From Candidatus Kuenenia stuttgartensis (GTDB lineage: Bacteria > Planctomycetota > GCA-002687715 > CAIWVZ01): a stretch of 57,637 nucleotides of DNA. The notes under the pieces are model-generated. The model was given only the letters and a program-made list of their open reading frames with translations. It ran no database searches and had not been told where the DNA came from. Shown here in pieces: positions 1 to 9,285 of this stretch. The DNA is taken from NCBI GenBank assembly GCA_945860915.1, contig CAMARR010000007.1, positions 101,010-158,646 on the forward strand, given 5' to 3'. Numbering within the stretch: the first letter of the stretch is position 1; every line of letters starts with the position of its first letter. A program made the translations under genes and the position numbers.

Positions 1-2
1 TC

Positions 3-2084
3 CATCACGCCGAACAGGCCACGGGCAAATCGTTCGTGTACTCGGAGCAGTCAGGACTCAAAGGCAAGAAGGTCCTGATGATCGGAACCGCTCGAGTTCC
101 ACGGAGCGAAGCTTTCTCGCTCTTCCAGGGAATCTTCGTCAGTCAAGGCTACGCGTTGATCCCGTTCGGCGACGAGCGCAACAACATCATGATGATCGAG
201 GCGATCGAAGGCAGCCGCTCGCTCAAGCAGCGCGCGCCCTTCGTCTTCGTCGACAACCTGCCCAAGTACCGCAATGAGGTCGGGCAGGTCATCATGACGT
301 CAATTCCACTTAAGTACGTCAGCGTCCAGAACGTACGTGCTGCCGTCTCCCAAATGCTTCAGGGGCGTACTGTCGAATTCGTGCAGGAAGTTCAGTCCGC
401 CAATTCGCTCGTCGTTGTCGGCTTCGCGCCGACGGTTTGCGCCGTGAAGCAACTCATCGATGCGATGGATGTCCCACAGACGGCCATCACGCTGAAGTTT
501 GAAATCGTCCCCCTTCAACACGCTGTCGCTGAGGAATTGACGCCGATCATAGAGAACTTGATTAAGGCCGAATCGACGCCGGGACGACCTCGCGCACAGG
601 CGGCGCCCGAAGGCGGTGTACCCGGGATGGACAAACCGGAGCCGAAGATCATCGCCGATCCCCGCATCAACGCACTCGTTGTGTACGCCGTCGAATCAGA
701 CATGAACGAGATTAAGCGTCTCGTTGCCGCGCTCGACAGCGAAGTGAAGAATCCGGAATCCAACATCCATATCTATATGCTCAAGAACACCAACGCTGCC
801 GACCTCGTCGACACGTTGAGAGAGTTCCTCGGGCAATCGACCGGAGCTCGCGGAAGTCGCCCACAAGGAATCCAAGGCAACCAAGGTCAGCAGCCGCGGT
901 CAACCAACTCGACGGGGCAGGACATCACCATCGTCGCCGACCGCAACAACAACGCCTTGTTGTTGACAGCGTCAAAAACACGGTACGCGGAAGTGCGGCC
1001 ATTGATCGAACGTCTCGATCAGCGCCGACCACAAGTGCTCGTGCAAGCCGCCATCGCTGAACTTTCGGATGCCGACCTCAAGAACATCGGCGCAGAAATT
1101 ACGGCGCTTGCGGGCGGCAGCGACAACCGTCCCGGATTCGCGACCGGATTCGGCCTATCGACTATCACGACAACGACGACTGGCGGAACCGGCGCGGCGG
1201 CGACACCATCCCTCAGCAATCTGGCTCGAATCCCGTTCTTGAGTGGCAGTACCATCGACTTCCAAGGTGGCGCTTTCGGGGTCTTCGACGACAACCTCAA
1301 CGTCCCTGTCCTCATCCGAATGCTCAAGCAGAACACGAAGTCCAACCTCGTGTCCGTTCCGAGCGTCTTGACCAATGACAACGAAGACTCGAAAATCGAG
1401 GTGTCGCGACAGGTCGCGACCACGCAGTTCAACACTTCGACCGCAGGGACGGACTCAACATCCTTCTCGGGCTACCAAGAGGCAAAGGTCGAATTGGTCA
1501 TCTCGCCTCACATCTCCAACGACAACTACCTCCGAATGGAAGTGACGCTTACGGTCGAAGCATTCGTAGGTCAGCGCCTTAACTCCACGATCCCACCAGA
1601 CAAGACGCGACGTCGCCTAGAAGGCAATATCACGGTTCAAAGCGGCAAGACCGTGATCATAGGCGGTCTTGTTCAAGACAACGACACGGAAGTCGTCAAT
1701 GCAGTTCCGTTCTTTTCCGACATCCCGCTGCTTGGCGAGTTGTTCAAGAGCACGGATACAACGAAGGAGAAGGTCACTCTCTACGTCTTCATGACGCCAA
1801 CAATCCTAAATGGATTTGAAGATCTCGATGCACTCTCCTACGAGCGCAAACTGGAGATCCAGAAGCTCAACGGTCAGATTCAGCTGATCGACCCGAACTT
1901 TCGCCCGACCACTCTGGACGACGTCAAAGTTCCACATGCTTCCGTTGTGTCGAACAGCAATCTCGATATTCCGAGATACGCACCCGTCAATTCACAGGAA
2001 ACGGGTGACCAAAAGGTCCGCGGCATGCCCGTTCGTCCAGCCACATCCGACACGAGACCAGCCCCCATCACCATGGGTGGCTGA
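3..2084 (+). CDS. gspD: Type II secretion/type IV pilus-type secretin, first copy (5' truncated)
   Basis: This is an outer-membrane secretin, the gated channel of a type II secretion or type IV pilus-like machine. The frame is open to the window edge (HHAEQATGKS precedes the first GTG at 36), and this part aligns with the mature N-terminus of the next gene, so the signal peptide and start lie outside the window. N-domains follow in order, then Gly/Gln-rich linkers near nt 590-640 and 840-910, then the secretin domain from about nt 1020. The C-terminal gate signature is canonical (GKTVIIGGLVQ, then SDIPLLGELF). It ends in a Pro/Thr/Arg tail with SDTRPAP. The next gene starts 9 bases downstream and is a paralogue. 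The family is certain; whether the machine is a T2SS or a T4P-like system is open. Confidence 0.93.
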   Translation, partial: HHAEQATGKSFVYSEQSGLKGKKVLMIGTARVPRSEAFSLFQGIFVSQGYALIPFGDERNNIMMIEAIEGSRSLKQRAPFVFVDNLPKYRNEVGQVIMTSIPLKYVSVQNVRAAVSQMLQGRTVEFVQEVQSANSLVVVGFAPTVCAVKQLIDAMDVPQTAITLKFEIVPLQHAVAEELTPIIENLIKAESTPGRPRAQAAPEGGVPGMDKPEPKIIADPRINALVVYAVESDMNEIKRLVAALDSEVKNPESNIHIYMLKNTNAADLVDTLREFLGQSTGARGSRPQGIQGNQGQQPRSTNSTGQDITIVADRNNNALLLTASKTRYAEVRPLIERLDQRRPQVLVQAAIAELSDADLKNIGAEITALAGGSDNRPGFATGFGLSTITTTTTGGTGAAATPSLSNLARIPFLSGSTIDFQGGAFGVFDDNLNVPVLIRMLKQNTKSNLVSVPSVLTNDNEDSKIEVSRQVATTQFNTSTAGTDSTSFSGYQEAKVELVISPHISNDNYLRMEVTLTVEAFVGQRLNSTIPPDKTRRRLEGNITVQSGKTVIIGGLVQDNDTEVVNAVPFFSDIPLLGELFKSTDTTKEKVTLYVFMTPTILNGFEDLDALSYERKLEIQKLNGQIQLIDPNFRPTTLDDVKVPHASVVSNSNLDIPRYAPVNSQETGDQKVRGMPVRPATSDTRPAPITMGG

Positions 2085-2093
2085 CCCGGGACC

Positions 2094-4280
2094 ATGTCGC
2101 GTGGGACTTTGTCAAAGGGCTTGTTAACCCTGGCGATTGCGGTGCTTGGCGCCGCAATAGCCGAGGGGCAAGATACGCGTCCGACTAGCGATACCCGTCC
2201 GGCGCCTGAGACACGCGAATCGTTTTCAGTTTCGATCGATGGACTTCCGCTTGAGACCTTTCTCCAACAGGCAGAAAAGGCGCTCGGCCTGTGCCTCATC
2301 TTCGCGGATCCCACGGGCGCAAAAGGTAAGTCGATTCGCATGACGGGAGAGGCCCGTGTCATCACCGGTGGCACTCGCGCCTATTTCGAAGCCGTGCTGC
2401 TCTCTCAGGGGTATGCCATCGTTCCGATGGGAGGCGAGAATTCCAATCTTGCCATGGTCGAGTCCATCGAAGCGTCCAAGAACCTCAAGACTCGCGCGCC
2501 ATTCGTCCCGTTCAATGAACTCGAGTCGTGGCGCGACAGCGTCGGAAGGGTCATCATGACCGTGATTCCGACGAAGTACATCTCTTCTACGAGTCTTCGA
2601 GCCGCGGTCGCGCAAATGCTTCAGGGTCGTAACATGGAGTTAGTTCAGGAAATCCCGACAGGGAATGCGCTCGTCGTAATGGGATTCGCACCCACGGTGC
2701 ACGCGGTATGGCGGATCACCGAAGCCATGGATCTTCCTCCCACCGGCAATTCGCCAACATTCGAGTTGATGCATCTCGAAAACGCCGTCGCTGAGGAAAT
2801 CCAGCCGATTATCGACGATCTCTTAAAGTCATCGACCCCCTCTAGTGGACGCTCAGCCGTCGCAGCAGGAGGTGGGGCCCCTATTACGCTCGGCGGCGTC
2901 GCTCCCCCGCCACCCAAAGTCATCGCTGATCGTCGGCAAAACGCCCTCGCCATTTACGCAGTTGAGCCCGACCTCTCATCCATCAGAGAGATCGTTCGAC
3001 GACTCGATGACGAGGCGAAGAACCCGTCTAACAATCTCAGGGTGATCAAGCTCCAACACAATAATGCGGCTGATCTTGCCGACACGCTTCGGGATCTAAT
3101 CGGCATCTCGTCATCCGGTTCGCGAGGTGGCGGACGCGCCAACACGAACCGAACGGGTGGAAACTCGGGCTCCGGGGCAACGAGTTCGCTTTCGGACGTA
3201 CGCGTTGTCGCTGACCGAACAAGCAATTCGTTGCTCATTTCCGCAGACGCAACTTCGTGGCCCATCCTCTCACAGCTGATCGTCGACTTGGATAAGCCAC
3301 GCAAGCAGATCTGGATCGAAGCTGCGATGATCGAGCTCTCCAACGACGACCTCGAACAGATGGGCGTCGAAATTACAGCACTTCAGGGCGGCGGCGACCC
3401 TGGCGTGGGATTTGCATCCGCCTTAGGGCTTTCCACGACACTCCGCAAGACCGGAACGGCCGGTTCGGGTCCACTCTCCTTCGATTCTTTTCATCGTGTT
3501 CCATTCGTCAACTCAACTGGTGGGATCTCTTTCGAAGGTGGCGTGTTCGGCGTGTTCGACGACGACTTTGACTTCCCCGCCCTGATCGCCTTAGCACAGA
3601 CCAAAAACAAGGGACGCCTCGTCGCGACGCCGACCATTCTCACGCTCGAGAACTCTTCATCGAAGGTCGAAGTCGGACGGCAAATAGGCTTCACCTCGCG
3701 AAACACTTCGCGAGCCGGAACTGATCAGGTCTCGTTCGGTGGTTATCAGGAAGCTAGGACGGCATTGATCGTGACGCCCTACGTTGCCAGCGACAACGCC
3801 GTGAAGTTGGACATCGAACTTTCTTTGGACGCCTTCGTCGGTGTTTCCGCCACGTCAGATGTGCCCCCCGATCGCGTCAAACGACATCTTGTGGGCAGTG
3901 TTCAGGTGGCGACGGGCAAGACGGCCCTCCTCGGAACGCTCTTGCAACAATCAGACGTTGATACTGCTCTCGGGGTTCCGGGGCTGATGGACAGCCCCAT
4001 TCTCGGTTCACTTTTTCGGAACCGAACGACTGGTCAGTCGGCGATTCGCCTTTTGATCTTCGTTCGCCCGCAAGTTATGAATCAGGGCGAAAGTCTCGAC
4101 GACATCACGCGTCCGCGACTCGCAAACGCACAAGCGAAATTCGACGTCAACATCACGAGGCTCACCCCAACTGCGGCTGCAATCGCAGGGCATCTTGATG
4201 TTCCCGCCTATTCCCCACTCGACACCCGCCCGTCGCCGGACTCACGTCCCGGCGGGTCGTGGACGGAAGGACTGAAGTGA
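2094..4280 (+). CDS. gspD: Secretin, second divergent copy
   Basis: This 728-residue secretin is paralogous along its full length to the upstream gene. A signal peptide covers about residues 1-25, with cleavage probably near AEG-QD. A short DTRP/TSDTRPAP linker follows, then N0/N1 (GLPLETFLQQAEKALGL), N2/N3 (about 150-340), a Gly/Ser-rich insert at about 345-365, and the secretin domain at about 400-650. The gate signature is degenerate: GGL is replaced by GTL and the SDIP segment by MDSPILGSLF. It may form a mixed ring with, or work separately from, the first copy. Its stop overlaps the preferred start of gspE in a GTGA. The secretin call is sure; the role of the duplicate is inference. Confidence 0.93.
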   Translation: MSRGTLSKGLLTLAIAVLGAAIAEGQDTRPTSDTRPAPETRESFSVSIDGLPLETFLQQAEKALGLCLIFADPTGAKGKSIRMTGEARVITGGTRAYFEAVLLSQGYAIVPMGGENSNLAMVESIEASKNLKTRAPFVPFNELESWRDSVGRVIMTVIPTKYISSTSLRAAVAQMLQGRNMELVQEIPTGNALVVMGFAPTVHAVWRITEAMDLPPTGNSPTFELMHLENAVAEEIQPIIDDLLKSSTPSSGRSAVAAGGGAPITLGGVAPPPPKVIADRRQNALAIYAVEPDLSSIREIVRRLDDEAKNPSNNLRVIKLQHNNAADLADTLRDLIGISSSGSRGGGRANTNRTGGNSGSGATSSLSDVRVVADRTSNSLLISADATSWPILSQLIVDLDKPRKQIWIEAAMIELSNDDLEQMGVEITALQGGGDPGVGFASALGLSTTLRKTGTAGSGPLSFDSFHRVPFVNSTGGISFEGGVFGVFDDDFDFPALIALAQTKNKGRLVATPTILTLENSSSKVEVGRQIGFTSRNTSRAGTDQVSFGGYQEARTALIVTPYVASDNAVKLDIELSLDAFVGVSATSDVPPDRVKRHLVGSVQVATGKTALLGTLLQQSDVDTALGVPGLMDSPILGSLFRNRTTGQSAIRLLIFVRPQVMNQGESLDDITRPRLANAQAKFDVNITRLTPTAAAIAGHLDVPAYSPLDTRPSPDSRPGGSWTEGLK

Positions 4281-5980
4281 AGGACAATCTGCTCGACCTC
4301 CTTGGTCAACGACTCCCCGGAGACAAACTCGCGGACTGTCTGCGAATCGAAGCCGAGTCCGGCCAGACTCTCGACAAGATCATCCTTAGAAAAGGACTGA
4401 TACCCGAGGAAGAGTTGCTCGAAATCGTCGCCAAGTCAATGGGTTCGGATTACCGAGCCAATCTCGATGGCGTGAAGTTCCCTGAGACCTTCACCAAGCG
4501 CGTACCTATGCAGTTCGCGCGCAATTACACGTTGCTCGGAATCGCAGAGGCGGGCGGAATCATGCGGGTAGCAACCTGCGCACCGTTCGACCTCTTCCCA
4601 ATGGACGAAGCTGCTTCGATGCTCAAGATGGAGATCGAACCGGTGCTAGTCCCTCGCATGGCGATCACCGCCGCGCTCAACAAGGCATATCGACACCAGT
4701 CCGATGTTGTCGACGAGGCTATTGAGAACATCCAAGAGGAGTCAATCGATGACCTCGCAGGGCTCGTTAGCGAAACAGAAGATCTTCTCGACGTCGCGAA
4801 CAAAGCTCCGATCATCAAGCTTGTGAACATGGTTCTGTTTCAGGCCCTGAAGATGAGAACGTCCGACATCCATCTTCAGCCGTTTGAAGATCGGATGCAG
4901 ATCCGCTTCCGAATCGACGGCGTGCTCTACGATCAGGAAGCCGTCCCCAAGAAGGTTCAAGAAGCTGTCATCTCGCGCGTGAAGGTCATGGGCAAGATGG
5001 ACATCGCAGAACGCCGCATCCCGCAGGACGGCCGCGCCACCATCAAGATCGGTGATGCCGAGGTCGATGTGCGTATCTCGTCCGTACCGACGAATCAGGG
5101 AGAGCGCATCGTCATGCGTCTTCTCGACAAGACGACCAACGTCTATAAACTCGACGAAATCGGCCTCTCAGGAGACCACCTACGCTCGGTCAGACGATTC
5201 AGCCAACTAGCACACGGCATCGTCTTCGTCACAGGACCTACCGGATCCGGAAAGACAACGACCCTCTACGGCATGTTGACCGAAATCAATAGTGCAGAAA
5301 AGAACGTCATCACGATCGAAGACCCGATCGAATACCACCTCGCAGGAATCAGCCAAATCCAGGTCTCGAACAAGAAGGGCCTGACCTTTGCCGCAGGACT
5401 ACGGTCATTGCTGCGCCAAGACCCTGACATCATGATGGTCGGCGAAGTCCGCGACGAAGAAACGGCTCGTATCGCGATTCAGGCGGCTCTCACGGGGCAC
5501 TTGGTTCTCTCGACGCTCCATACCAATGACTCTGCCGGAGCCGTGACTCGTATGTTGGATATTGGCATCGAGCCTTATTTGGTCGCATCGTCGCTCATCG
5601 GAGTCATCGCCCAGCGGCTGATTCGTGTTATCTGCAAGGAATGCAGAGTTTTGGTCGACCCCACACCCGACGATCTTGCTCTGATGAATGAGGTGAAAAT
5701 GAAGGTCTCGGACCTTGCGGACGGCAAGCTCGCCAAGGGGCGTGGATGTGACGCATGTTTCAATACCGGCTACACGGGTCGAACCGCTATCTACGAGATC
5801 CTCAAAATTTCGGATGAGGTCCGTGAGCATGTCGTAAACCGCGCAAGCGCCACTGTCATCAAGCAGGCGGCACTGCGAGGTGGACTGATTACGCTTCGAG
5901 GCGACGGACTCTCTAAAGTTCGTTCAGGCCAGTCGACACTCGAAGAAGTGCTTCGTGTAACCCAACTCGATATCGAGTAA
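4277..5980 (+). CDS. gspE: Type II secretion/pilus assembly ATPase GspE/PilB
   Basis: This is the cytoplasmic hexameric ATPase that powers pseudopilus assembly. An N-terminal GspE-like domain spans about residues 1-150. The ATPase follows, with Walker A GPTGSGKTTT near nt 5235-5265, an Asp box, Walker B with MMVGEVRDEET near nt 5437-5463, and a His box. A zinc tetracysteine, CKEC ... CDAC, lies near nt 5635-5757. I chose GTG 4277 (567 aa): it overlaps the gspD stop as GTGA and has GGAAGGA five bases upstream. An in-frame GTG at 4259 would add six residues and lacks a Shine-Dalgarno sequence. gspF follows after 3 bases. Confidence 0.95.
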   Translation: MKDNLLDLLGQRLPGDKLADCLRIEAESGQTLDKIILRKGLIPEEELLEIVAKSMGSDYRANLDGVKFPETFTKRVPMQFARNYTLLGIAEAGGIMRVATCAPFDLFPMDEAASMLKMEIEPVLVPRMAITAALNKAYRHQSDVVDEAIENIQEESIDDLAGLVSETEDLLDVANKAPIIKLVNMVLFQALKMRTSDIHLQPFEDRMQIRFRIDGVLYDQEAVPKKVQEAVISRVKVMGKMDIAERRIPQDGRATIKIGDAEVDVRISSVPTNQGERIVMRLLDKTTNVYKLDEIGLSGDHLRSVRRFSQLAHGIVFVTGPTGSGKTTTLYGMLTEINSAEKNVITIEDPIEYHLAGISQIQVSNKKGLTFAAGLRSLLRQDPDIMMVGEVRDEETARIAIQAALTGHLVLSTLHTNDSAGAVTRMLDIGIEPYLVASSLIGVIAQRLIRVICKECRVLVDPTPDDLALMNEVKMKVSDLADGKLAKGRGCDACFNTGYTGRTAIYEILKISDEVREHVVNRASATVIKQAALRGGLITLRGDGLSKVRSGQSTLEEVLRVTQLDIE

Positions 5981-5983
5981 TCC

Positions 5984-7222
5984 ATGCCGATTTTCGAATA
6001 CAAGGGGTTCGACCGAGCCGGAGCTGACCGCTCCGGCATCGTTGACGCTGATTCGCCTCGGGATGCCCGCGTGAAACTTCGGAATGACGGGACTCACGTC
6101 ACCGAAATCCAGCTCATGGCTGAGTTGAAGGGAGCAAAGGGCTACAAGGGCAAACCCGGCGGGTTCCGATCGTTCACTTTCAAACGAGTTGACCAGAACG
6201 AGCTCTGCATTGTGACGCGTCAGCTCGGCACGCTCGTGCGCGCCGGCATCACCGTGGTCGATGCGCTGAAGGCAATGATCGATCAGGTTGAAAGCCAAGA
6301 ATTTGAGCGCATATTCCGCGACGTTCGTGAAAAGGTGACACAAGGCGAAGGACTCGCGGACGCATTGGCACAGCACCCCGATTACTTCAGCGAACTCTAT
6401 GTGAACATGATTCGAGCCGGTGAGGCATCAGGACGTCTGGACGAAATCCTCGGTCGCCTAGCCGACTACATCACACGTGTGAATCGGCTGAAAAACAAGG
6501 TCACATCGGCACTCACATATCCCATCATCATGATTACGGTGGGTGGTGGAGTCGTCACCATGCTGATGACCGTTGTCGTGCCAAAGCTCACCTCACTCTT
6601 CAAGCAAGCCGGTAAGACTCTGCCGGCCGTGACCCAAGCGTTGATTGCGATCTCACACTTCTTCCAGAACTACTGGTGGTCGTTGATCGTGTTTGCGGTG
6701 TTGCTTGTGTTGTTCCGCAAGGCCATGCTTTCCACCGACGACGGAAGGCTTCGATACGATCGATGGCTCATGCGCCTGCCGGTCGTAGGCGATCTCATCC
6801 GCAAACAGGCCATCAATCGATTCGCCACAACGATGGCAATCTTGCTTCGATCCGGAATCCCCGTGCTCGAGGCAATGGACATCGTCAAGAAAGTCGTGCA
6901 GAACTCCGTAATCGCGAAGGCTCTCGAAGAGTCACGCACCTCGATTATCGAGGGTTCGGATATTGCCACCCCTTTGATGCAATCTGGCGCTTTCCCCTCC
7001 ATGGTCGGGTATATGATTAAAACGGGCGAACAGTCAGGGCAACTCGACGAGATCCTTGAACGTGTCTCGCAGGCCTATGACGAGGAGGTCGAAATCACTA
7101 CCCAGCGGCTTACTGCGGTGTTGGAACCCGCTATTCTAGTTGTACTTGCGGGCGTGGTAGGCTTTGTGGTCGTTTCAATTGTCTTGCCGCTCCTCCAAAT
7201 GACATCAATGTCCAAGGGATGA
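5984..7222 (+). CDS. gspF: Type II secretion/pilus inner-membrane platform protein GspF/PilC
   Basis: This 412-residue polytopic inner-membrane platform protein couples the ATPase to pseudopilin insertion. It has the usual family length: an N-terminal FEYKGFDRAG segment, then two tandem T2SSF domains (about residues 65-190 and 270-395), each followed by hydrophobic membrane segments (about 170-195, 220-240 and 380-405). The repeated GE.SG.LDEIL motif (AGEASGRLDEIL, TGEQSGQLDEIL) marks the duplication. It starts 3 bases after gspE, so the two are co-translated. The 81-base gap to gspG is the longest in this operon and holds only a weak inverted repeat, ATTGG/CCAAT, just after the stop. Confidence 0.95.
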   Translation: MPIFEYKGFDRAGADRSGIVDADSPRDARVKLRNDGTHVTEIQLMAELKGAKGYKGKPGGFRSFTFKRVDQNELCIVTRQLGTLVRAGITVVDALKAMIDQVESQEFERIFRDVREKVTQGEGLADALAQHPDYFSELYVNMIRAGEASGRLDEILGRLADYITRVNRLKNKVTSALTYPIIMITVGGGVVTMLMTVVVPKLTSLFKQAGKTLPAVTQALIAISHFFQNYWWSLIVFAVLLVLFRKAMLSTDDGRLRYDRWLMRLPVVGDLIRKQAINRFATTMAILLRSGIPVLEAMDIVKKVVQNSVIAKALEESRTSIIEGSDIATPLMQSGAFPSMVGYMIKTGEQSGQLDEILERVSQAYDEEVEITTQRLTAVLEPAILVVLAGVVGFVVVSIVLPLLQMTSMSKG

Positions 7223-7303
7223 ATTGGCCGACCAATCGGAAGTATCTCACGAGTCAGACCGTAAACCTCTAAAGTCCCAATACGGAACCCGGCACCCACG
7301 TCC

Positions 7304-7753
7304 ATGAATCAATCGAACGCCAAATCTCGCCGCCGCAATGAGCACGGCTTTTCACTTCTCGAAGTTCTCATCGCTGTCGCGATTATCGCCCTTGTCGGCG
7401 GAGTCGCGGCGTACAACCTTTTCCCGCAGTTCTTCAAGGCACAGCGCGACAAGGCCGCTATGGATATCCAGGTGATCGAGAGCGCTATCGGCGCCTATCG
7501 TTTGGATCATCGTGGTCAGCTGCCGGACAGCCTCGATCTCCTTTGGACAGAAGGTCCGAACGGAGAGGCTCCAAAGATCGACCCGGACAAGCTTGAGGGT
7601 GGCAAGTTGGTTGACCCCTGGGGCACCGAGTACGTCTACAACAAGATCAACTCGACCAAATTCGAGATCATCTCGTACGGTGCGGACAAATCGCCAGGTG
7701 GCGAAGGCGACAACGCAGACATTTCCTCGGTCAAGAACAAGGACGGAAACTAA
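7304..7753 (+). CDS. gspG: Major pseudopilin GspG
   Basis: This is the major pseudopilin, 149 residues, the expected size for GspG. It has a basic leader, the prepilin peptidase site HG|FSLLEVLIA with Glu at +5, and a hydrophobic helix. The C-terminal part has DPWGTEYVYN and SYGADKSPGGEGDNADI, which match the calcium-binding loop of GspG. It lacks the Gly-rich tail seen in the next three pseudopilins. No prepilin peptidase gene is in the window, so processing must be provided elsewhere. Confidence 0.93.
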   Translation: MNQSNAKSRRRNEHGFSLLEVLIAVAIIALVGGVAAYNLFPQFFKAQRDKAAMDIQVIESAIGAYRLDHRGQLPDSLDLLWTEGPNGEAPKIDPDKLEGGKLVDPWGTEYVYNKINSTKFEIISYGADKSPGGEGDNADISSVKNKDGN

Positions 7754-7765
7754 ACCGCAGATTCG

Positions 7766-8542
7766 ATGCGCAGCAACACGAGCAAGATTCGGATTCAACG
7801 AGGGTTCAGCCTTCTTGAGATCCTGCTTGCCCTAGCCATCATTTTGGGTTGCGCGTCGATCCTTCTGGTCGACTATTCTGGCGCGACGGCCAATGAACGC
7901 CTCAAGTCGGCGGCTCGCCGCATAGCAGGTACGCTCGGCCAAGCACGCTCGGCCTCTGTCTCGCGACGACAGCCAGTGCGCTTCCAGATCGACTTCGACA
8001 AACAGCAGTATCGGTTCGTGCCGGATCCTCCGCGAAGTCCCTGGCTCGAATATGTGGATCCCGACACGGGCGCCATCATGACCGAGCGCGACCTCTCTGA
8101 ATGGGATGACAGCTACCCCTGGGAAGACCTGCCAAACAACGTCTTCTTTGCGGACATGACGATTTCGTCCAAAGAAATGTTCGACAAGGGTTCCATTACG
8201 GTCGACTTCCATCCGGACGGCACAGTGGACCCATTCGTTCTGCACCTAAAATCATCTGAGTCGTCATGGGCGAGCGTAACCATGAATGGTCTTACAGGTA
8301 TCGCAAATGCAGATGAAGGCCGGTTGGGCTTTGCGAGCGCGACCCAATCTGACTTCAATTCAGTGATGTCGAATAAGGCACCTGGAACGGGCACAACCGG
8401 CAATCGCCAATCCGCAAGTGAAGGCGCGACAACCAGCGGATCGGGCGGTGCCAATCCGTCGAGCGGCGGTTCTTCGGGATCCCCGAGCAACAGCAGCCCA
8501 CGCGGTGGAGCTGATGCATCACGTGGAGGCCGACGCGGATGA
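7766..8542 (+). CDS. gspH: GspH-like minor pseudopilin with Gly/Ser-rich tail
   Basis: This 258-residue minor pseudopilin has the leader and site RG|FSLLEILLALA and a long amphipathic helix, followed by a beta domain like GspH/FimT (ASVSRRQPVRFQIDFDKQQYRF). About the last 55 residues, from nt 8370, are Gly/Ser/Asn-rich and probably disordered; standard GspH proteins (about 150-190 residues) lack this. Its stop overlaps the next start in ATGA. The position in the operon supports GspH; the role of the tail is unknown. Confidence 0.85.
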   Translation: MRSNTSKIRIQRGFSLLEILLALAIILGCASILLVDYSGATANERLKSAARRIAGTLGQARSASVSRRQPVRFQIDFDKQQYRFVPDPPRSPWLEYVDPDTGAIMTERDLSEWDDSYPWEDLPNNVFFADMTISSKEMFDKGSITVDFHPDGTVDPFVLHLKSSESSWASVTMNGLTGIANADEGRLGFASATQSDFNSVMSNKAPGTGTTGNRQSASEGATTSGSGGANPSSGGSSGSPSNSSPRGGADASRGGRRG

Positions 8543-9285
8543 CTCCTCGACGCAGCGATGAAAGCGGATTCACCTTACTTGAGGTGATGGTCACCTTGAT
8601 GATCCTTGGGTTCTCGATGGTAGGGCTCCAAGCGAGTCTCGGTACTGCCGTGGACCTTGCGATCACCACGAAAGCCCAACGTCAGGCACGCGGGCTGCTC
8701 GCATATCAAATGGGCCAAGTCTCGGTCGGGGTCCTCACTCCCGACGAAGAGGATCCGTTTCCCGATGGTCAAACCGGCCATTTCGAAGATGTGGGCGGCT
8801 ATCCGGAGGAGTACTCGATCTTCGAATGGTCGATTCGCAAGGAAGAGGTGTCCATCTGCGGTGGCGATGAATCCACCATGCAGGAAGCCGGGTTCCGCGC
8901 TGGCGATGATGGAAAGCTCACTCGCCCTGTCGACACATACCGAGCGCAGGCGGCATCAAACCGCGCAGCCGGAGCGCGGGCAGATGCGGGAGGCGACGGT
9001 GGCCGAAGCGAAGAGGAGCTTGAAACGCCCGAAGGGCAGTTCAAGCAGCGAGTCGTGCTGACGGTGACTTACCGCCCTGGAACTGTCGAATTGGACCGAA
9101 CCTTCTCGCTAATCACCTACCTTCCGATCCCTGACGAAGCCATGAATTTCGCGGACCAACAGTCGGCCCGCGCGGATGCCCAAGGGGGCGCAGGCGGTGC
9201 GGGTGGTGCAGGTGGCAACAATCCTGGCGGGGCTGGCGCCTCATTCAATGGAGCCCCGGCCGCCGGGGGAACGGATAAGCGATGA
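8539..9285 (+). CDS. gspI: GspI-like minor pseudopilin with Gly-rich tail
   Basis: This 248-residue minor pseudopilin has the site SG|FTLLEVMVTLMIL with Glu at +5, then AQRQARGLLAYQMGQV as in GspI. It is about twice the usual GspI length. The extra sequence is an acidic loop (ADAGGDGGRSEEELE) and a terminal Gly/Ala repeat (GGAGGAGGAGG) from about nt 9175. The start ATG overlaps the previous stop, and its own stop overlaps the next start (ATGA at 9282), so the pseudopilins are translationally coupled. Confidence 0.82.
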   Translation: MTPRRSDESGFTLLEVMVTLMILGFSMVGLQASLGTAVDLAITTKAQRQARGLLAYQMGQVSVGVLTPDEEDPFPDGQTGHFEDVGGYPEEYSIFEWSIRKEEVSICGGDESTMQEAGFRAGDDGKLTRPVDTYRAQAASNRAAGARADAGGDGGRSEEELETPEGQFKQRVVLTVTYRPGTVELDRTFSLITYLPIPDEAMNFADQQSARADAQGGAGGAGGAGGNNPGGAGASFNGAPAAGGTDKR

